Shown: in pieces, positions 44,037 through 52,784 of the stretch
How positions within the stretch are numbered: position 1 is the stretch's first letter
Layout of the letters: every line of letters starts with the position of its first letter
NCBI GenBank assembly: GCA_016795285.1
Contig: JAEUIC010000025.1
Span: 307,588-371,587, forward strand
Reading direction: 5' to 3'
Length of the DNA: 64,000 bases
Origin: Planctomycetota bacterium
GTDB lineage: Bacteria; Planctomycetota; B15-G4; SIAN01
Translations under genes and position numbers: made by a program
Notes under the pieces: model-generated
What the model was told of the DNA's origin: nothing
The model's database searches: none
Seen by the model: the letters and a program-made list of their open reading frames with translations, nothing else

Positions 44037-45672
44037 CGGCGCCGCGCGGAGCGCCCGGCGCGCGGTGCGGCTCTCGCTGGCGCTGCCGCTCGCGTGGTCG
44101 CTTTCGCTGCTGCTGCCGTGCGCCGCTTGCGGTCCCGACGCGCCCGCTCCGCCGCGCGCGCCGAGCGCCGCTCGCGACGCGCGCCCCTTCACGCCGTGGC
44201 ACCCGATCGACGCCCCCTCCCCCTTCCCCGAGGGCGAGTGGTACTGGCAGGAGCTCTTCGCCGTCGCGCCCGCGCCCGAGCCGCTGCCCGCCGATCCGGC
44301 CGCCGCCGCGGAGATCGCCGCGACGCTCGAGCGGATCGCCGGCCTCGAGCTGCTGCAGTCGGAGAGCGAGCTGCCGGGCCTCGTCGCGCTGGCGCGCCGC
44401 GACCTCGCCGCGTTGCTGGCCGCGCTCGACGATCCGCGTCCCGAAGCGCGCTTCGCCGCCGCGCGCGTCATGGTGCGCCTGATGACGGCGCGCACCCGCC
44501 CCGAAGGCTGCCCCTTCCCGCAGCGCCTCGTCGCCGCCGCCGCGGTCCACCTGCGCGACCGCGCCGACGACGTGGCGCTGCTCCACCTCGAGACGATCGC
44601 GCGCGGCGGCTACCCGTGGAGCTGGCCGGTGCTCCTCAAGTGCTTCGGCAAGCTCGACAACCATCGCCTCACCGTGCTGCGGGTGCGCGCTGCGGCGTTG
44701 CTGGCGATGCAGGGCTGCTACGGCGGGATGCCGTTGCTGATCAAGGTGCTGAAGGAGGGCACCTCGATCCAGGACGATCGCAACCGCGAGTGGGACCCCT
44801 CCTTCCAGACGGCGTGGTGGAAGGAGGAGGCGATCGCCGGCATCGCGGCGGTGGCGGGCCAGAAGTTCGGCCACTCGCCCGACGCCTCCGACGCCGACCA
44901 GGTCGCGGCGGTGCGCCGCATCGAGGCGTGGTGGCAGGCGAACGCGATCGAGCTCTACGCGAAGGCGCCGCCGCTCGACGACCCGGAGCTGATCGCCCGC
45001 ATCCGCCTGCTGATCCGCTCGTTCGGCACCTTCCAGCTGCGGAACGTCGACAACGCCGGCTTCCTGCTCGCGGCGCTCGGCCCGGGCGTCGTGCCGCACC
45101 TCTTCGAGGCGCTCGACGGCTCGAGCTTCATGGTGCGCCGCCACGTGCTGGCGGTGCTGGCCGAGCTCGCGCCGCGCGTCGCCGTCGAGGTCCGTCAGCG
45201 CTGGCTCACGCGGCTCTTGCCGCTGCTGACGGAAGGGGCCGGCGAGCTCGTCCCGTTCGCACTGCAGGCGGTCGGCGCACTACGCATCGACGCTGCCCTT
45301 CCGCACTTGGAGGCGGCGCTCCGCCCGGAGGCGCCCGAGGCGTGCGAGGCGGCGCTCTACCAGCTCTCCCGCCAGTCCCCCCGGTTGGCCCGCGAGGTGC
45401 TACAACGCTTCGCGACGAAGCTGCCTCCGCAGCATCGTCTGACCACGCCGCTCGCGGCGGCGCGACTGCGCGCGGGGGATCTCGCCCCGCTGCCCGAGTA
45501 CCTGAAGAGGCTCTCGGGAGAGGCGAACTCCGACGCGCGCGCGCAGCTCTACCTGAGCTGGATCGTCGACTTCGACGGCTGGTCGGACGCGAAGACGGCG
45601 GAGGAACGGCGCACGGCGCTGGAGAGGATCGAGGCCGAGATCCGCGCGCGCGCCGCTTCGTCCGGGAGCTGA
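44011..45672 (+). CDS. HEAT-repeat lipoprotein
   Basis: 553 residues. An N-terminal Arg-rich stretch, a hydrophobic segment and the lipobox LLPCAAC (Cys near 40) mark a lipoprotein. The body is helical with HEAT-like units (DLAALLAALDDPRPEARFAAARVMVRLM; LRVRAAALLAMQGCYGGMPLLIKVLKEG; VVPHLFEALDGSSFMVRRHVLAVLAELAP; LVPFALQAVGALRIDAALPHLEAAL). The start overlaps the cytochrome gene and the stop is two bases before the next ATG, so it belongs to the ABC-cytochrome unit. A structural partner of the cytochrome is a reasonable guess. Confidence 0.8.
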   Translation: MTRRSNCADGAARSARRAVRLSLALPLAWSLSLLLPCAACGPDAPAPPRAPSAARDARPFTPWHPIDAPSPFPEGEWYWQELFAVAPAPEPLPADPAAAAEIAATLERIAGLELLQSESELPGLVALARRDLAALLAALDDPRPEARFAAARVMVRLMTARTRPEGCPFPQRLVAAAAVHLRDRADDVALLHLETIARGGYPWSWPVLLKCFGKLDNHRLTVLRVRAAALLAMQGCYGGMPLLIKVLKEGTSIQDDRNREWDPSFQTAWWKEEAIAGIAAVAGQKFGHSPDASDADQVAAVRRIEAWWQANAIELYAKAPPLDDPELIARIRLLIRSFGTFQLRNVDNAGFLLAALGPGVVPHLFEALDGSSFMVRRHVLAVLAELAPRVAVEVRQRWLTRLLPLLTEGAGELVPFALQAVGALRIDAALPHLEAALRPEAPEACEAALYQLSRQSPRLAREVLQRFATKLPPQHRLTTPLAAARLRAGDLAPLPEYLKRLSGEANSDARAQLYLSWIVDFDGWSDAKTAEERRTALERIEAEIRARAASSGS

Positions 45673-45674
45673 CC

Positions 45675-47576
45675 ATGAACGTCGGACGCTCGCTCTGGAT
45701 CGCGCGCCTGCTCGTCGTCGGGACCGCGGCGGCGGCGCTGCCGCTCGCCGATGCGGCTCGCGCGGGCGACAAGCCGAACGACACGGCGAGCGGCAAGCCC
45801 GCCGGCAAGCCGGCGCCGTCGCGCCCCGCCAACAGCGCGCAGGGCAGCGGCAAGCCGAGCGGTGGAGCGCCGCAAGGCAGCGGCCGCCCGGCGAGCGGCG
45901 GTGGCGGTTCGCAAGGCAGCGGCAAGCCGAGCGGTGGCGGCTCGCAAGGCAGCGGCCGCCCGGCGACGCCGCCGGCGACACCCCCACCGTCCTCGCGCCC
46001 GGCGACCCCGCCTCCTGCCAAGCCGGCGACCCCGCCGGCCACCAAGCCCGCATCGAAGCCGGCTTCGAGGCCCGCGACGGCACCGGTGACCCGACCGGCG
46101 ACGCCGCCCGCGGCCAAGCCGGCGACGCCGCCCACCCCCCGACCCGTTCCGCGCCCCGAGTCGCGCCCTGAGTCGCGGCGCGAGACGCCGCCCGAGACGC
46201 GCCCGGCGACGCGGCCCGCGGTCCGCCCCGCGACGCGCCCCGAAACGGCGCCTGCGACCGAGCCCGTGACGCCGCCGACGGCGCGCCGCCATGAGGTCGA
46301 TCCGCCGGCGCGCCGCGCGCCGTCGCCGCCGCTCCCGTCGCGCGGGGGCGCCGACGATGGAGCCGACCGTGGCGCCGATCGGCTCGTCCCGACGAGCCCC
46401 GAGAGCGAGTCGCGCGAGCGCGCGCGGCGCCGCTCGCAGCTCGAGGAACTGCGCGATCGGCGCGGAGAGGTGCGGCGCGACGAAGCGCGCGGCACGCCAC
46501 CGCGCCGCGACGGAACGAGCCGCGACGGAACGAACCGCGCTGAGACGGGCCGCCACGAGGCGCGCCCCGCCGACCCGATCGTCTCGATCCCGGAACGGTC
46601 GCCGCGCTTCCAGCCGGTCGTGCGGCGCCTGCCGCGCGACACCGTGCCGCCCAACCGCGGCACGCCGCCGACGGTGCCGCCGTCGACTCCTCCGCCGACC
46701 GAGATCGACGTCGACGTCGATGTCGACGTGCACGTCGATGGCGATGGCCACGCGCGCGGCTACGGCGGCCACGGCGGTCGCCACCACGACGTCGACGTCG
46801 CCTTCTATTTCGGCGATCCGTGCAATCGCCAGCCGTGCTGGACCGATCCCTGCGGCATCCGCTACGGCTACGTCTTCTGCGGCTCGAGCCTCTGGTGGTA
46901 TCGCTGGTCGCCCGGCTGCGATCCGTACTTCACGCCCTACTACTACTACTGGTCGCCGAGCTGCTACTGGCTGCCCTCCTACTACCCGACCTACGCGACC
47001 GTCTACTACGTGCGCGAGGAAGTGGTGCTGCCCTCCGATGCGGCGAGCGTCGCCGGACCGCCGGTGCCCGGCGTCGATGCGGCGCAGCTGCTGGCCGACG
47101 GCCATGCGCTCTTCACCGCAGGCGACTACGGCGGCGCGCTCGACGCCTATCGGCAGGCGGTGCTGGCGCTGCCCGACGAGCCGTTCGCGAAGCTCGCGAT
47201 GGCGCAGGCGCTCTTCGCGATCGGCAACTACGGCGACGCCGCCTTCCTGCTGCGCCGCGTCGGCGAGCTGCTCCCCGACTGGCCGGTGGTCGGCGAGGAT
47301 CCGCGCGGCCGCTACGCCGATCCGCTCGACCACTTCGAGCAGATGGTCGCGCTGCGCGCCTTCCTCGACCGCATCCCGGGCGAGCCGTCGGCGACGCTGG
47401 TGCTGGCGCTGCAGAGCTACTTCACCGGCGACCTCGCCGTCGCGCGCGACGCGTTCGCGGAGCTGGCGGCGCTCGATCCGGCCGATCCGCTGCCGCGTCG
47501 CTTCCTCGATCGCCTCGGCCCTTCGCCAGCGCCGCTCGCGCCTGCTCCCGCTCCGCTCGACCCGGACGGTCGGTGA
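45675..47576 (+). CDS. Exported low-complexity and TPR protein with a Tyr/Cys-rich core
   Basis: 633 residues. A signal peptide (to about 30) is followed by about 320 residues of low-complexity sequence: first GSGKPSGG/GSGRPASGG repeats (45838-45970 at DNA level), then Pro/Ala/Thr/Lys repeats, then charged Arg/Glu stretches. A compact region (about 375-450) is rich in Tyr, Trp and Cys (CNRQPCWTDPCGIRYGYVFC, YFTPYYYYWSPSCYWLP), as in the YXXY-type motifs of planctomycete surface proteins. The C-terminus holds TPR helices (GHALFTAGDYGGALDAYRQAVLALPDEPFAKLAMAQALFAIGNYGDAAFLL). Probably surface or periplasmic; the function is not known. Confidence 0.75.
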   Translation: MNVGRSLWIARLLVVGTAAAALPLADAARAGDKPNDTASGKPAGKPAPSRPANSAQGSGKPSGGAPQGSGRPASGGGGSQGSGKPSGGGSQGSGRPATPPATPPPSSRPATPPPAKPATPPATKPASKPASRPATAPVTRPATPPAAKPATPPTPRPVPRPESRPESRRETPPETRPATRPAVRPATRPETAPATEPVTPPTARRHEVDPPARRAPSPPLPSRGGADDGADRGADRLVPTSPESESRERARRRSQLEELRDRRGEVRRDEARGTPPRRDGTSRDGTNRAETGRHEARPADPIVSIPERSPRFQPVVRRLPRDTVPPNRGTPPTVPPSTPPPTEIDVDVDVDVHVDGDGHARGYGGHGGRHHDVDVAFYFGDPCNRQPCWTDPCGIRYGYVFCGSSLWWYRWSPGCDPYFTPYYYYWSPSCYWLPSYYPTYATVYYVREEVVLPSDAASVAGPPVPGVDAAQLLADGHALFTAGDYGGALDAYRQAVLALPDEPFAKLAMAQALFAIGNYGDAAFLLRRVGELLPDWPVVGEDPRGRYADPLDHFEQMVALRAFLDRIPGEPSATLVLALQSYFTGDLAVARDAFAELAALDPADPLPRRFLDRLGPSPAPLAPAPAPLDPDGR

Positions 47577-47584
47577 GCCGGCCG

Positions 47585-47612
47585 GCGCGCGCGAGGAACT
47601 GCTTGCGCGCGC
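47585..47612. terminator. 8-bp GC stem-loop between convergent genes
   Basis: GCGCGCGC at 47585-47592 pairs with GCGCGCGC at 47605-47612 over a 12-base loop. It occupies nearly the whole 36-base gap between the plus-strand TPR gene and the convergent FGE-like gene. The repeat is simple GC alternation, so chance is possible. Confidence 0.4.
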
Positions 47613-48524
47613 TCACCGGCGGCGGTCCGCGAGGCGCAGTCCGACGACGTCGCGGGCGCGAGTGACGCGGCGATCGGGCGCGCGCGTGAGGCGCAGAAGC
47701 TCCTTCGCGCCCGCCTTGTAGTTGCCGCCGCGCACGGCGAGCGCTCCGTCCGGCAGCACCACCCACTCGGAGAGCGACGAGCAGAAGTCGACGGCACCGC
47801 ACGGCGCCCGATCGGCCGGCTCGCTGCCCGACTCGGGCGGCAGTCCGTCGCCCCGCCACGTGCGCTGCCCCGGCCCTTGCAGGCGCGGCTCGTACTGAGG
47901 CCCCCACGGGTACGCGCTCGGCGTGCCGCCGTGCGCGGCGACCTCCCACTCGTCGGCGGTCGGCAGCCGGCCGCCCGCCCACTGCGCGAAGCGGCGCGCC
48001 TCGTCGCCGGTCATGCCGCCGACCGGCACCCGCTCCGCGCCGTAGGCGTAGCGGCCGTCGCGCCACGACTCCGGCGCCGCCCCTCCCGCCTCGCGCACGA
48101 AGCGCCACCACTCGAAGCAGCTCACCTCGATGTCGTCGATGGTGAAGGGGGCGAGCTCGACGTCGTGCGGCGCGTTCTGGTCGGGCGGGAACGAGCTGCC
48201 GACGCGCACCTTCCCGCCGGCCACGGCGCACGCCTGCGGTCGCCGCGGCCGATGGGCGCGCACGTAGTCGAGCGCCGCTTGCGCCTCGAAGCCGGCCGGT
48301 GCGACCGCACTCGCGAGCAGCGGGTCGGCCGACTCGGGCAGCGCCAGCAGTTGCGCCTGCGCCGCGATCCGCGCCGCCCGCGTCGGAGCGCCGAGCGCCG
48401 CGACCAGCGCGTCGACCTCGGCCGGCGCGGGAGCCGGCGCCGTCGCGCGCGGTGCCGCTGCCGGCTCCTGCGCGTTGGCAGCCGTCGCGAGCGGCAGGAG
48501 CAGCCAGAGCGAGGCGAAGCTCAC
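47613..48524 (-). CDS. Exported formylglycine-generating-enzyme/SUMF1-like protein
   Basis: 303 residues from a GTG at 48524 that overlaps the ribD stop. A signal peptide (ASLWLLLPLATAANAQ) and an Ala/Pro linker precede the SUMF1/FGE fold: VAGGKVRVGSSFPPDQNAPHDVELAPFTIDDIEVSCFEWWRFV, PVGGMTGDEARRFAQWAGGRLPTADEWEVAAHGG, and VRGGNYKAGAKELLRLTRA...VVGLRLA. Planctomycetes encode many such proteins, few with true formylglycine activity. The copper-binding cysteine pair of real FGE is not apparent at the usual place; only DFCSSLSEWV is near it. A binding or scaffolding role is more likely than sulfatase activation. Confidence 0.82.
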   Translation of the reverse strand: MSFASLWLLLPLATAANAQEPAAAPRATAPAPAPAEVDALVAALGAPTRAARIAAQAQLLALPESADPLLASAVAPAGFEAQAALDYVRAHRPRRPQACAVAGGKVRVGSSFPPDQNAPHDVELAPFTIDDIEVSCFEWWRFVREAGGAAPESWRDGRYAYGAERVPVGGMTGDEARRFAQWAGGRLPTADEWEVAAHGGTPSAYPWGPQYEPRLQGPGQRTWRGDGLPPESGSEPADRAPCGAVDFCSSLSEWVVLPDGALAVRGGNYKAGAKELLRLTRAPDRRVTRARDVVGLRLADRRR

Positions 48525-49597
48525 GCGAACTCGAGCTGGTACCACAGATCCTCTCCCCACGGGACGAGCCGCGCCTGCGACGCGGGCGGCAACGGCGGAA
48601 GCGAGGGCGGCGCGCCACCGACGGCGCGCGGCGCGACGAAGACCCACGCGCGATCGACGACGCCGGCGCCGAGGAACGCCGCCGCGAGCGTCGGCCCCCC
48701 TTCGAGCAGCAGCCGACGCACGCCGCGCGCATGCAACAGCGGCAGCAGCGCCTGCGCGACGTCGCGCGGCGCCTCGAGCGGCAGGCGCTCGACGCCGGCG
48801 GGCGCCGCCGGCTCGCCCGCGCGCAGCGGACCGGTCACCCACCAGGTCGGCGCCGCACCGTCGACGAAGCAGCGCGCGCTGGCGGCGACCCGTGCGCGCG
48901 GATCGACGATCACGCGCACCAGCGGTCGCGGGCCGGGCGGCCGCGCCGTCAGCGCCGGATCGTCGGCCAGCACCGTCCCGGAGCCGACCACGATCGCGTC
49001 GACGCGGGCGCGCAGCCGCTGGACCTGCTCGCGCGCCGCCTCGCCCGAGATCCAGCGCGCGGCCGGATCGGCGCTCGCCCAACTGCCGTCGACGCCCTGC
49101 GCCCACTTGAGCACGACGAACGGGCGCTGCTTGCCAAGGTGCGCCGCGAACCGCGCGAGCAGCGCGCGCGTCGGCGCGGCGTCGACCACCAGCGTCTCGA
49201 CGCCGGCGGCCCGCAGTCGCGCGACGCCGGCGCCGCCGTGGCGCGGGTCGGGATCGAGCGCGCCGATCACGACGCGCCGCACGCCGGCCGCGATCACGGC
49301 GTCGACGCAGGGCGGCTGCTTCTTGGCGCCGCCGCGCGAGCTGCACGGCTCGAGCGTGACGACGAGCGTCGCGCCACGCGCCCCCTCCCCCGCGCCGGCG
49401 AGCGCCTCCGCTTCGGCGTGCGGCGCGCCCCACTCGCGATGGAACCCCTCGGCGAGCGGCACGCCGGCGCGCAGCAGCACGGCGCCGACCGGCGGGTTCG
49501 GTTCGACCGCGCCGACACCGCAGCGCGCCAGCGCCACGGCGCGCTCGAGGGCGGCCGCCTCGGCAGGCGCGAGCGGGGCCGGCGCGGCGTCGCTCAC
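48521..49597 (-). CDS. ribD: Bifunctional riboflavin deaminase/reductase RibD
   Basis: 358 residues from a GTG at 49597, five bases after the miaB stop; a longer frame to 49651 would run into miaB. The deaminase domain has PNPPVGAVL, zinc ligands GAPHAEAEAL (His60, Glu62) and PCSSRGGAKKQPPC (Cys85, Cys97; this loop is three residues longer than in E. coli RibD). The reductase domain follows (FVVLKWAQGVDGSWA, RARVDAIVVGSGTVLADDPALTAR, VRRLLLEGGPTLAAAFL). It performs the second and third steps of riboflavin synthesis. Other rib genes are not adjacent. Confidence 0.93.
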   Translation of the reverse strand: MSDAAPAPLAPAEAAALERAVALARCGVGAVEPNPPVGAVLLRAGVPLAEGFHREWGAPHAEAEALAGAGEGARGATLVVTLEPCSSRGGAKKQPPCVDAVIAAGVRRVVIGALDPDPRHGGAGVARLRAAGVETLVVDAAPTRALLARFAAHLGKQRPFVVLKWAQGVDGSWASADPAARWISGEAAREQVQRLRARVDAIVVGSGTVLADDPALTARPPGPRPLVRVIVDPRARVAASARCFVDGAAPTWWVTGPLRAGEPAAPAGVERLPLEAPRDVAQALLPLLHARGVRRLLLEGGPTLAAAFLGAGVVDRAWVFVAPRAVGGAPPSLPPLPPASQARLVPWGEDLWYQLEFA

Positions 49598-49601
49598 GCG
49601 C

Positions 49602-50951
49602 TCACCCGTCGGCGACCTGCGTCCCCGACAAGCTGAGCGCGGTCGCGTCACCGATGCGGACCGGCACGACCTGCCCCTGCAGCGTCGCGGCGCCGCGGAA
49701 GTGGACCATGCGGTTCGCCGAGGTGCGGCCGGCCAGCACGGCCTTGTCGCGCTTGCTCGGCCCGTCGACCAGCACCTGCTCGATGGAGCCGATGCGGGCG
49801 CGATTGCGGCGGCGCTGGATCTCCTCCTGCGCGCGCAGCAGCTCCTGGTTGCGCGCCTCCTTCACCGCTTGCGGCACGTCGTCGACCATCCGCTCGGCGG
49901 CGGCGGTGCCGGGGCGCGTCGAGTACTTGAAGATGAACGCCTGCACGAACTCGGCGCGCTGCACCAGGTCGAGCGTGGCGGCGAACTCGGCGTCGCTCTC
50001 GCCGCAGAAGCCGACGATCAGGTCGGTGGCGAGCTCGATCTTCGGCGCCACTTCGCGCAGCCGGTCGGAGAGGCGCAGGTAGGACTCGACGGTGTAGCCG
50101 CGCGCCATGCGCTTCAAGCAGCTGTTCGAGCCCGACTGCACCGGCAGGTGGAGGTAGGAGACGACCTTCTCGCAGTCCTGCAGCGCCTGCATCAGGTCGG
50201 GCGTGAGCAGCGTCGGGAAGGAGGTGACGAAGCGCAGCCGCAGCAGCCCGTCGACGCGATCGAGGCGACGCAGGAGGCGCGCGAGCGAGGCGTCGCCGCC
50301 GCTCTTCCTGCCGTACGCGTTGACGATCTGGCCGAGCAGCGTGACGTCGACCACGCCGTCGGCGACCAGCGCACGCACCTCCGCCTCGAGGTCGTCCATC
50401 GACCGCTCGACTTCGGGGCCGCGCGTGCGCGGGACGACGCAGAAGGTGCAGGCGCGATCGCAGCCGCGCTGGATCGTGACGAACGCCGAGTGCTTCTGCG
50501 GGCGCTGCGAGAGGTCGCGCCGGCCGTCGGGCAGCGGCTCGTGCTCGCCGAGCGCGACGATCGGGCCGCTGCCGCCGCGCACCCGCTCGACGAGCTCGTC
50601 GATGCGGCCGAACTCGCGCGTGCCGCAGAGGATGTCGACATGCGGGAAGCGCTCGAGCAGCGCCTCGCCCTCGCGTTGCGCCATGCAGCCGAGCACGGCG
50701 ACCACGAGGTCGGGGCGGCGCTCCTTGGCGCGGCGCAGCTCGTGGAGGCGGTTGCGGACGCGATCCTCGGCGTGGTCGCGCACGGCGCAGGTGTTGAACG
50801 CGACGACGTCCGCCTCGTCGCGGCGCGCCGTGAAGACGTAGCGGCGCTCGGCGAGCCGTCCGCGGACGAGCTCGGAGTCGAGGAAGTTCATCTGGCAGCC
50901 GAAGGTCTCGAGGAAGACCTTCTGCAGCGGCGCGGCGACGTCGGGTTCCAT
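49602..50951 (-). CDS. miaB: tRNA-2-methylthio-N6-dimethylallyladenosine synthase MiaB
   Basis: 449 residues. The N-terminal UPF0004 domain carries Cys19 (TFGCQMN), Cys55 (NTCAVRD) and Cys89 (LGCMAQRE), ligands of the auxiliary cluster. The radical-SAM motif is Cys164-x3-Cys168-x2-Cys171 (RGCDRACTFC). A C-terminal TRAM domain follows (VLVDGPSKRDKAVLAGRTSANRMVHF). It methylthiolates i6A37 in tRNAs reading UNN codons. The FGCQMNFLDSEL start fits MiaB rather than RimO or MtaB. It is the first gene of a minus-strand unit with ribD and the FGE-like gene. Confidence 0.96.
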   Translation of the reverse strand: MEPDVAAPLQKVFLETFGCQMNFLDSELVRGRLAERRYVFTARRDEADVVAFNTCAVRDHAEDRVRNRLHELRRAKERRPDLVVAVLGCMAQREGEALLERFPHVDILCGTREFGRIDELVERVRGGSGPIVALGEHEPLPDGRRDLSQRPQKHSAFVTIQRGCDRACTFCVVPRTRGPEVERSMDDLEAEVRALVADGVVDVTLLGQIVNAYGRKSGGDASLARLLRRLDRVDGLLRLRFVTSFPTLLTPDLMQALQDCEKVVSYLHLPVQSGSNSCLKRMARGYTVESYLRLSDRLREVAPKIELATDLIVGFCGESDAEFAATLDLVQRAEFVQAFIFKYSTRPGTAAAERMVDDVPQAVKEARNQELLRAQEEIQRRRNRARIGSIEQVLVDGPSKRDKAVLAGRTSANRMVHFRGAATLQGQVVPVRIGDATALSLSGTQVADG

Positions 50952-51027
50952 GGGCCGCGCGAGGATAGCGCCGCGGCGGCGATCGGGACGGGGCGGCGGC
51001 CAGGAAGCGAAGGTCAGGAGGCGGCGG

Positions 51028-52113
51028 TCAGGAGGCGGCGGCCTCCTCGCCGAACTTCTCCTTGTTCTTCTCGAACCACTCCTCCCACGCCTTCACGCCC
51101 TTCTCCCGATCGGCCGGCGTGCCGTCGACCACGTTGAAGCGCTGGTTGTTGCCGGTCAGCGCCACCAGGGCGTTCTGCGCCTCTTCGCGCACGATCAGCT
51201 CGCTGTCGCGCAGCAGCTTGATCAGGCGGCCGACCGAGGAGCGGGCGTTCAGGTCGCGCATCGCGCTGATGACGCGGAACTTGACGAACGTGTCGCTGTC
51301 GCCGAGCAGCGGCAGCAGGTAGGGGACGATCGCGGCATCGCGCTTCTTCGCCAGCCGATCGACCGCCTGCCAGCGGACCCCCTCGTCCTTGCTGGCGAGC
51401 TGCGCGACGAGTTCGGTCGACTCGGCGTCGAGCACGGGGGCCGCAGCGCGCGGCGCCCCCGGGTCGCTGCCGGCGCCGGCGGCGAGCGGTGCCGCGGCGC
51501 CGCTGCCGAGCGCCGTCACGCGGGCCGCGAGCCCGGTCACCAGGTTCTTCAGCTCGCCGAGGTCGTGCTCGAAGCGGCCCTGCACCAGCTCGAGCCGCTG
51601 CACCACCTCGCGATCGGAGCGCAGCGAGCCGAGCAGCGTGGTGATCTCCTGGTTGGCGCGCTCGGCCGATTCGATGCGGTGGAGCTGGTCGGCGAGCGCC
51701 TCGCGCAGCGCCGCCGGCTCGCCGGCGAACTTCTCGACGCGGGTCGCGATGGTCTCGAGCCGGCCGCGCGTCGCGGCGCCATCCTCGAGCAGCCGATCGA
51801 GCGTCTTGTCGACGCCGTCGAGGCGGCCGCGCAGGTCGGGCTGCGCCGCGAGCCGCGTGCGCGCGTCGAGCGCATGGAAGAGGCCGGCGCCGCCGACGCC
51901 GAGGCCCGCCAGCGCGATCAGCGTGACGGCGAAGCCGCCGCCGCCGCGCGCCATCGCCGCCGGCACCGGGATCGCGGAGCCGGCCGCCGAGCTGCCCGCC
52001 GGCGGCACGCACTTGGCGCAGATCATCTTCCCGCGCGCCGTGGTGACCCGGCTGCTCTCGAGGTCCTCCTGCTTGATGCTCTCGTTGCAGAGATCGCAGA
52101 AGTAGATCTTCAC
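51028..52113 (-). CDS. Zinc-ribbon, membrane, coiled-coil and HEAT-repeat protein
   Basis: 361 residues from a GTG at 52113, chosen because GGAGGGG sits directly upstream and homology starts there. The N-terminus KIYFCDLCNESIKQEDLESSRVTT...MICAKC is a four-cysteine zinc ribbon. One membrane helix follows (about 57-77: GFAVTLIALAGLGVGGAGLF), then a coiled coil (about 85-190) and a HEAT domain (STELVAQLASKDEGVRWQAVDRLAKKRDAAIVPYLLPLLGDSDTFVKFRVISAMRDL). The domain order suggests a cytoplasmic ribbon and an extracytoplasmic coiled-coil/HEAT part. Partner unknown. Confidence 0.8.
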   Translation of the reverse strand: MKIYFCDLCNESIKQEDLESSRVTTARGKMICAKCVPPAGSSAAGSAIPVPAAMARGGGGFAVTLIALAGLGVGGAGLFHALDARTRLAAQPDLRGRLDGVDKTLDRLLEDGAATRGRLETIATRVEKFAGEPAALREALADQLHRIESAERANQEITTLLGSLRSDREVVQRLELVQGRFEHDLGELKNLVTGLAARVTALGSGAAAPLAAGAGSDPGAPRAAAPVLDAESTELVAQLASKDEGVRWQAVDRLAKKRDAAIVPYLLPLLGDSDTFVKFRVISAMRDLNARSSVGRLIKLLRDSELIVREEAQNALVALTGNNQRFNVVDGTPADREKGVKAWEEWFEKNKEKFGEEAAAS

Positions 52114-52180
52114 GTTCCCCTCCGTTTCAGCGGTCCAGACGTCGCGAGTCGCGGGATCGTCGGGTCGGGCCCCCGAGACC

Positions 52181-52630
52181 TCAAGCGAGGATCTCGGCGG
52201 CGGCAACGGCGAGCAGCGCCATCCCCGCCAGGAATGCGACCGCCCCCACTGCCGTCGGCGCCGCGGCGAGCGGCGGCTCGCGGGGCACGAGGACGACATC
52301 GGGGGGGATCGAGTCGGTCACGATCGGGATCGAGAGGCGGTGGCAGCGCGGGCAGTAGAGGCGGGCGAACGGGATCAGCTCGCTGCACTCGCAGCACGGC
52401 TTGACGCGATCGCTCTCCTCGTCCGCCTTGGCGAGCGCGCCGCACTGCGGGCAGGGATCCTGGTCGAAGCGCAGGATCACGCCGCACTGCAGGCAGGGGC
52501 GCACCCGCTCGTCATCGGCCGGCGCACCGGGCCCGGAAGCGCCGCACGCGCCGCAGCGCAGCGCCGAGAAGGGCATCAACGCACCGCACCGCACACAGGG
52601 GCGGATCCGTTCGGCTCGAGGCGCCGCCAT
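52181..52630 (-). CDS. Triple zinc-ribbon membrane-anchored protein
   Basis: 149 residues from the ATG at 52630, with GGAGGAGGG upstream. Six CxxC pairs occur (residues 12/15, 26/29, 46/49, 60/63, 79/82, 93/96), forming three zinc ribbons each introduced by R-(I/V)-(R/K)-P-C. The C-terminal 30 residues are one membrane helix (AVGAVAFLAGMALLAVAAAEIL). Such tail-anchored ribbon proteins are common in planctomycetes; the role is unknown. The zinc-ribbon/HEAT gene follows 67 bases downstream on the same strand. Confidence 0.78.
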   Translation of the reverse strand: MAAPRAERIRPCVRCGALMPFSALRCGACGASGPGAPADDERVRPCLQCGVILRFDQDPCPQCGALAKADEESDRVKPCCECSELIPFARLYCPRCHRLSIPIVTDSIPPDVVLVPREPPLAAAPTAVGAVAFLAGMALLAVAAAEILA

Positions 52631-52750
52631 CGGTCCCTCCTCCACTGCGGCACGCCGAGCGTGCCACACCCGACAGCGGAGCGCGCCTCGGCCACCGCCG
52701 AAGTCCGCCTCTCGCCGCCGCCAGCGCCCCCGCGCACCGTACGGCGCGGG

Positions 52751-52758
52751 ATGATACG
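52751..52758 (-). promoter_or_regulatory. Recurrent -10-like element CGTATCAT
   Basis: The minus strand reads GCCGTATCATCC here, the same core as in the gap at 40594 and before the tRNA-Sec gene at 61088. The zinc-ribbon gene starts about 120 bases downstream (52630). TTGACC lies upstream but 26 bases away, too far for a standard -35. Confidence 0.4.
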
Positions 52759-52784
52759 GCGACGGCGGAAGGAACGGACGGCGG

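Noticed and set aside
47613..48524. Genuine sulfatase-activating formylglycine-generating enzyme
   Set aside because: The fold is right, but the active cysteine pair is not evident and no sulfatase gene is nearby.
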